Source of the DNA: CAZKWG01 sp964615375
GTDB lineage: Bacteria; Myxococcota_A; UBA796; CAZKWG01
Assembly (NCBI GenBank): GCA_964615375.1
Contig: CAZTOW010000039.1
Location: forward strand, 1-64,000
Reading direction: 5' to 3'
Length of the DNA stretch: 64,000 nucleotides
Part shown: positions 60,319 to 64,000 of the stretch, piece by piece
Layout of the letters: every line of letters starts with the position of its first letter
How positions within the stretch are numbered: position 1 is the stretch's first letter
Translations under genes and position numbers: made by a program
Notes under the pieces: generated by a model
Database searches by the model: none
Told to the model about the DNA's origin: nothing
What the model saw: only the letters and a program-made list of their open reading frames with translations

Positions 60319-63129
60319 ATGCTGAACTTCGACACCATCGTCGCCAAAATCATCGGCACCCGCTCCGAGCGCGAGCTCAAGAAGCTGAAGCCGATCCTCG
60401 AGAAGATCAACGCGCTCGAGGCCACGCAGCAGGCTCGCTCGGATGACGAGCTCCGCGCCCAGACCCCCGCGCTCAAGGAGCGGCTGGCCAACGGAGCGCC
60501 GATCGACGACCTCATCCCGGACGCCTTCTCGCTGGTTCGCGAGGTCTCCCGCAGAAAGCTGGGGATGCGGCACTTCGACGTCCAGATGCTCGGCGGCATG
60601 GTGCTGCACCGCGGCTCGGTGGCGGAGATGAAGACCGGCGAGGGCAAGACCCTGGTCGCCACGCTGCCCGCCTACCTGAACGCGCTCTCGGGCAAGGGCG
60701 TCCACGTCGTCACGGTCAACGACTACCTGGCCAGCCGCGACGCCGACTGGATGGGGACCATCTACAAGTTCCTGGGCCTGCGGGTCGGCAAGATCCTGAG
60801 CAACGAGCGCAGCGACCGGATCAAGCGCGAGGCCTACGCCGCGGACATCACGTATGGCACGAACAACGAGTTCGGCTTCGACTACCTCCGCGACAACATG
60901 AAGTTCAAGCTGGAGGACTACGTCCAGCGCGGCCACAACTTTGCCATCGTGGACGAGGTGGACTCCATCCTGGTGGACGAGGCGCGCACGCCGCTCATCA
61001 TCAGCGGCCCGGCCAACGACAACTCCGAGCGCTACTACATCATCGACAGCGTCGTCCCGCTCCTGCAGGCGGAGATCGACTACCTCGTGGACGAGAAGAA
61101 CCGCAGCGTGACGCTCACGGACTCCGGCGTGGACCGGGTCGAGCAGCGCCTGGGCATCGACAACCTCTACGACGTCCACAACATGGAGATCCTCCACCAC
61201 GTCAACCAGGCGCTGAAGGCCCACACCCTCTTCAAGCGCGACCGCGACTACGTGGTGCAGGACGGCAAGGTCGTCATCGTCGATGAGCACACCCACCGGC
61301 TCATGCACGGCCGGCGCTGGTCGGACGGCCTGCACCAGGCGGTCGAGGCCAAGGAGAAGCTCAACATCGAGGCCGAGTCGCAGACGTACGCGACCATCAC
61401 CTTCCAGAACTACTTCCGCATGTACTCGAAGCTGTCGGGCATGACCGGCACCGCGGAGACCGAGGCGGAGGAGTTCCAGAAGATCTACAACCTGCACGTC
61501 GTGGTGGTGCCGACGAACCGCGCCGTGGTCCGCGCGGACCACTCCGACATGGTCTACAAGACCCAGGGCGAGAAGTTCAAGGCGGTCATGGCCGATATCG
61601 AGGAGGCCCACGGCCGCGGGCAGCCCATCCTGGTCGGCACCGCCTCGGTGGAGAAGTCGGAGATCGTCAGCCGCCTGCTCAAGTCCCGGGGCATCCCCCA
61701 CGAGGTGCTGAACGCGCGAAACCACGCGCGCGAGGCTGAGATCGTCAGTCAGGCCGGGCGGCTCAAGAAGGTCACGGTCTCCACGAACATGGCCGGTCGC
61801 GGCACGGACATCAAGCTGGGCGGCGACCCCGAGTTCCTGGCGAAGGCCGAGGCCAACCCCGACGCGCAGCCCGAGCAGTACGAGGCGGCGCTGGCACGCT
61901 ATCGGGCCGAGTGCGAGGCGGAGAAGGTCCGCGTGCTGGAGGCGGGCGGCCTGCACATCGTCGGCACCGAGCGCCACGAGTCCCGGCGCATCGACAACCA
62001 GCTCCGCGGGCGCTCCGGCCGCCAGGGTGACCCGGGCTCCAGCCGCTTCTACCTCTCGCTGGAGGACGACCTGCTGCGCATCTTCGGCTCCGACAAGCTG
62101 GTCGGCTGGATGGAGCGCATGGGGCTCAAGGACGACGAGCCCATCGAGCACCGCTGGATCAACCGCTCCATCGAGAACGCGCAGAAGAAGGTCGAGGGCC
62201 ACAACTTCAACATCCGCAAGAACCTGCTGGAGTACGACGACGTCCTCAACCAGCAGCGGAAGTCGGTGTACGACCTTCGGCGCCGGATCCTCCAGGGGGA
62301 CGGCGTGGCCGAGATCCTCATGGAGGCGGTCAACAGCCTCGTGGACGACATCATCGACGAGGTCACGCCGGAGAAGGCGAGCCAGGAGGAGTGGGACCTG
62401 GCGGGGCTGCGCGAGCGCCTGGACCGCGTCTTCGGCCTGCAGCTGCCCGAAAAGGACGAGGAGATCCGGGACTGGAGCTGGGACGAGCTCTACGATCGCG
62501 TGCGCGAGGACGCGATCAAGAGCTACGAGACCCGGCGTGACGAGCTCGGCGAGAGCTTCATGGAGACCGGGCGTCTGATGATGCTCACCTTCACCGACCA
62601 GCACTGGAAGGACCACCTGCTGGCCATGGACCGCCTGCGCGACGGCATCGGGCTCCGCGGCTACGGGCAGAAGAACCCGCTGCTGGAGTACAAGAAGGAG
62701 GGCTTCAACTACTTCCAGCTGATGAATGCGCTGCGCGACGAGGCCGTGATCTCGCGCCTCCTCAGGCTCGAGCGCAACCCGCTGGAGGGCATGTCGAACC
62801 TCTCGCCCAAGCTGGCGGGCAAGCGGCTGGCGGCGGGAGACTTCGGCGAGGACGACGAGGACGAGGCGCCGAGCGCGCCCACGCCCTCGCAGGTGGCCTT
62901 CCCTGGCGGCATGCCGCTGGCCATCCCCGCGGGCGCCCGCCCCCCCGCGCCCCCGCCGCGCCCCGTCGAGCCCGTGCGCCCGCAGCCGGGCGAGCAGGCG
63001 CGCGCCTTCGCCGCCGAGCACGGGATCGGCCGAAACGACCCTTGCCCCTGCGGGAGCGGCAAGAAGTTCAAGAAGTGCTGCTACCAGGAGCCCGCCGCCG
63101 ACGCGGGCGCCGTGGACGGCATGGCCTGA
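60319..63129 (+). CDS. secA: Preprotein translocase ATPase SecA
   Basis: A 936-residue protein. GSVAEMKTGEGKTLVATLPA is the Walker A, ASRDADWMGTIYKFLGL, GTNNEFGFDYLRDNMKF and AIVDEVDSILVDEARTPLII form the DEAD region; the preprotein-binding domain, STNMAGRGTDIKLGG, RRIDNQLRGRSGRQGDPGSS and the helical scaffold follow. The C-terminus has a Pro-rich linker and the zinc-binding SEC-C motif CPCGSGKKFKKCC. It pushes unfolded preproteins through SecYEG using ATP. Slightly longer than E. coli SecA. Confidence 0.97.
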   Translation: MLNFDTIVAKIIGTRSERELKKLKPILEKINALEATQQARSDDELRAQTPALKERLANGAPIDDLIPDAFSLVREVSRRKLGMRHFDVQMLGGMVLHRGSVAEMKTGEGKTLVATLPAYLNALSGKGVHVVTVNDYLASRDADWMGTIYKFLGLRVGKILSNERSDRIKREAYAADITYGTNNEFGFDYLRDNMKFKLEDYVQRGHNFAIVDEVDSILVDEARTPLIISGPANDNSERYYIIDSVVPLLQAEIDYLVDEKNRSVTLTDSGVDRVEQRLGIDNLYDVHNMEILHHVNQALKAHTLFKRDRDYVVQDGKVVIVDEHTHRLMHGRRWSDGLHQAVEAKEKLNIEAESQTYATITFQNYFRMYSKLSGMTGTAETEAEEFQKIYNLHVVVVPTNRAVVRADHSDMVYKTQGEKFKAVMADIEEAHGRGQPILVGTASVEKSEIVSRLLKSRGIPHEVLNARNHAREAEIVSQAGRLKKVTVSTNMAGRGTDIKLGGDPEFLAKAEANPDAQPEQYEAALARYRAECEAEKVRVLEAGGLHIVGTERHESRRIDNQLRGRSGRQGDPGSSRFYLSLEDDLLRIFGSDKLVGWMERMGLKDDEPIEHRWINRSIENAQKKVEGHNFNIRKNLLEYDDVLNQQRKSVYDLRRRILQGDGVAEILMEAVNSLVDDIIDEVTPEKASQEEWDLAGLRERLDRVFGLQLPEKDEEIRDWSWDELYDRVREDAIKSYETRRDELGESFMETGRLMMLTFTDQHWKDHLLAMDRLRDGIGLRGYGQKNPLLEYKKEGFNYFQLMNALRDEAVISRLLRLERNPLEGMSNLSPKLAGKRLAAGDFGEDDEDEAPSAPTPSQVAFPGGMPLAIPAGARPPAPPPRPVEPVRPQPGEQARAFAAEHGIGRNDPCPCGSGKKFKKCCYQEPAADAGAVDGMA

Positions 63130-63138
63130 AGCTCGGCC

Positions 63139-63167
63139 TTGCTCGGGTCCCGGCCCCATGCTAACTG
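63139..63167 (+). promoter_or_regulatory. Candidate promoter for rpsB
   Basis: TTGCTC (63139-63144), a 17-base spacer and TAACTG (63162-63167). The -10 match is weak. About 147 bases of leader follow before the rpsB ATG. Confidence 0.3.
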
Positions 63168-63174
63168 TGCCGGG

Positions 63175-63188
63175 CCCCACGAGTGGGG
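63175..63188 (+). other. Leader hairpin upstream of rpsB
   Basis: CCCCA pairs with TGGGG around CGAG, near the start of the putative rpsB leader. Ribosomal-protein S2 operons often carry autoregulatory leaders; whether this is one is inference. Confidence 0.3.
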
Positions 63189-63314
63189 ACTTCCACGCCG
63201 GACAAACACAGCGCTCCGGTGGTGCTGACGCCATCCCGGCGTCGGTCGGAGCGCGTGCCGGCGGTCGCACAACCCGAATCCAGGGGTCCTCGTCGAGGGC
63301 TCCGCGGAGTTCCG

Positions 63315-64000
63315 ATGCCCTCTGTCTCTCTGCGTGATCTGCTCGAGTCCGGCGTACACTTCGGCCATCAGACCCGGATGTGGAACCCCAAGATGAAGAA
63401 CTTCATCTACGGGGAGAAGAACGGGATCCACATCATCGACCTCCAGAAGACGGCCCGCGGCCTCGTGGAGGCCTGCCGCTTCGTCACGGGCGCCGTCTCC
63501 CGCGGCCAGAGCGTGCTCTTCGTCGGCACCAAGCGCGCCGCGCGCGAGATCGTGCAGGAGCAGGCGGGCCGCGCGGGCATGTACTACGTCAACAACCGCT
63601 GGCTGGGCGGCACGCTGACGAACTTCCAGACGGTCAAGAAGTCCATCGACCGCCTGAACGGCCTGGAGAAGGCGCGCGCCGAGGGCAAGTTCGACCTCCT
63701 CACCAAGAAGGAGGCCCTCGACCTGACCCGCCGCATCGAGAAGATGGACCGCTCGCTGGCGGGCATCAAGCACATGAAGGGCCTCCCCGGCCTGCTCTTC
63801 GTCATCGACCCCAAGCGGGAGTACATCGCGATCCGCGAGGCGAACGCGCTGAAGATCCCGGTGGTGGGCCTCTGCGACACCAACTGCGACCCGGACGGCA
63901 TCCAGCACGTCATCCCGGGCAACGACGACGCCATCAAGAGCATCCGCCTGTTCACGACGGCCATCTCGGACGCCGCGATCGAGGGCGGCGTCGCCGGTCG
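63315..64000 (+). CDS. rpsB: 30S ribosomal protein S2 (5' part)
   Basis: The frame runs off the right edge (228 codons in the window). GGAG lies 6-7 bases before the ATG. It begins MPSVSLRDLLESGVHFGHQT and continues RMWNPKMKNFIYGEKNGIHI, IDLQKTARGL, NNRWLGGTLTNFQTVKKSID, LPGLLFVIDPKREYIAIREA and VVGLCDTNCDPDGI, all conserved in S2. It binds the 30S subunit and recruits S1. A tsf gene usually follows. Confidence 0.97.
   Translation, partial: MPSVSLRDLLESGVHFGHQTRMWNPKMKNFIYGEKNGIHIIDLQKTARGLVEACRFVTGAVSRGQSVLFVGTKRAAREIVQEQAGRAGMYYVNNRWLGGTLTNFQTVKKSIDRLNGLEKARAEGKFDLLTKKEALDLTRRIEKMDRSLAGIKHMKGLPGLLFVIDPKREYIAIREANALKIPVVGLCDTNCDPDGIQHVIPGNDDAIKSIRLFTTAISDAAIEGGVAG

Noticed and set aside
59671..63270. 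A minus-strand frame of about 1200 codons opposite secA
   Set aside because: Antisense to a strongly conserved secA, no recognisable domains.

Overview
The window is a GC-rich (roughly 70% by eye) bacterial chromosome segment that reads like a Myxococcota (former Deltaproteobacteria) genome. The pointers are two proteins with MYXO-CTERM-like tails, an AgmX/PglI-domain protein, eukaryote-type Ser/Thr kinases with C-terminal membrane segments, many secreted proteins and lipoproteins (including FG-GAP and DDxDCDG-type calcium-motif proteins), a fused B12-dependent mutase IcmF, and a Gld-type ABC transporter operon. Most genes end within a few bases of the next start, often with 4-base overlaps.

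Layout. 1-3520 is an accessory stretch: a broken phosphoribosyltransferase/SLOG-like gene pair, an HNH nuclease pair, a MazEF-type module and an addiction antitoxin with a truncated ParE-like toxin. These are separated by copies of a paired-hairpin repeat whose two boxes lie exactly 130 bp apart in all three complete copies. 3557-12045 holds secreted proteins: a seven-copy FG-GAP lipoprotein, a ferredoxin-like DUF1636 protein, a beta-helix lipoprotein, a YhhN-like membrane protein and a propeller/diheme dehydrogenase-like lipoprotein. 12097-21178 has a pseudokinase, a small cytochrome c lipoprotein, a lytic transglycosylase with a rhodanese-like partner, and an intact Ser/Thr kinase between two envelope proteins. 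21306-32132 mixes a Rieske protein, rpmB, a fatty-acid/keto-acid group (enoyl-CoA hydratase, BKACE, degenerate biotin carboxylase), rbfA-truB, DedA, tsaE-comEA, a metallo-beta-lactamase-fold hydrolase and a second pseudokinase.

32187-44331 contains icmF, a uracil-DNA-glycosylase-like gene, a flavin reductase, an SDR, a diguanylate cyclase-histidine kinase-response regulator operon, an OmpA-family protein and a MYXO-CTERM protein. 44425-48704 has larE, a CPBP intramembrane protease, the AgmX-like protein, rimI and a SurA-like chaperone. 48799-54944 is one tightly overlapped operon: ABC ATPase, permease, GldG-like, DUF4340 and a metallophosphatase/tetraheme cytochrome gene. 54993-64000 carries an HTTM protein, tsaD, rsmA, a PP2C phosphatase, an M23 peptidase, secA and the 5' part of rpsB.

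The most notable observation is in the last gene of the ABC operon. Codon 41 is an in-frame TGA exactly where I expect Cys in related proteins (an EPCGC-type motif). It is followed by a hairpin with a GGUCU apical loop 18 nt after the TGA, the same distance and loop as I recall for the E. coli fdhF SECIS element. I therefore annotate it as a candidate selenoprotein. The 130-bp-spaced repeat array at the left end is the second notable structure. No tRNA, rRNA, CRISPR array, integrase or transposase was found.
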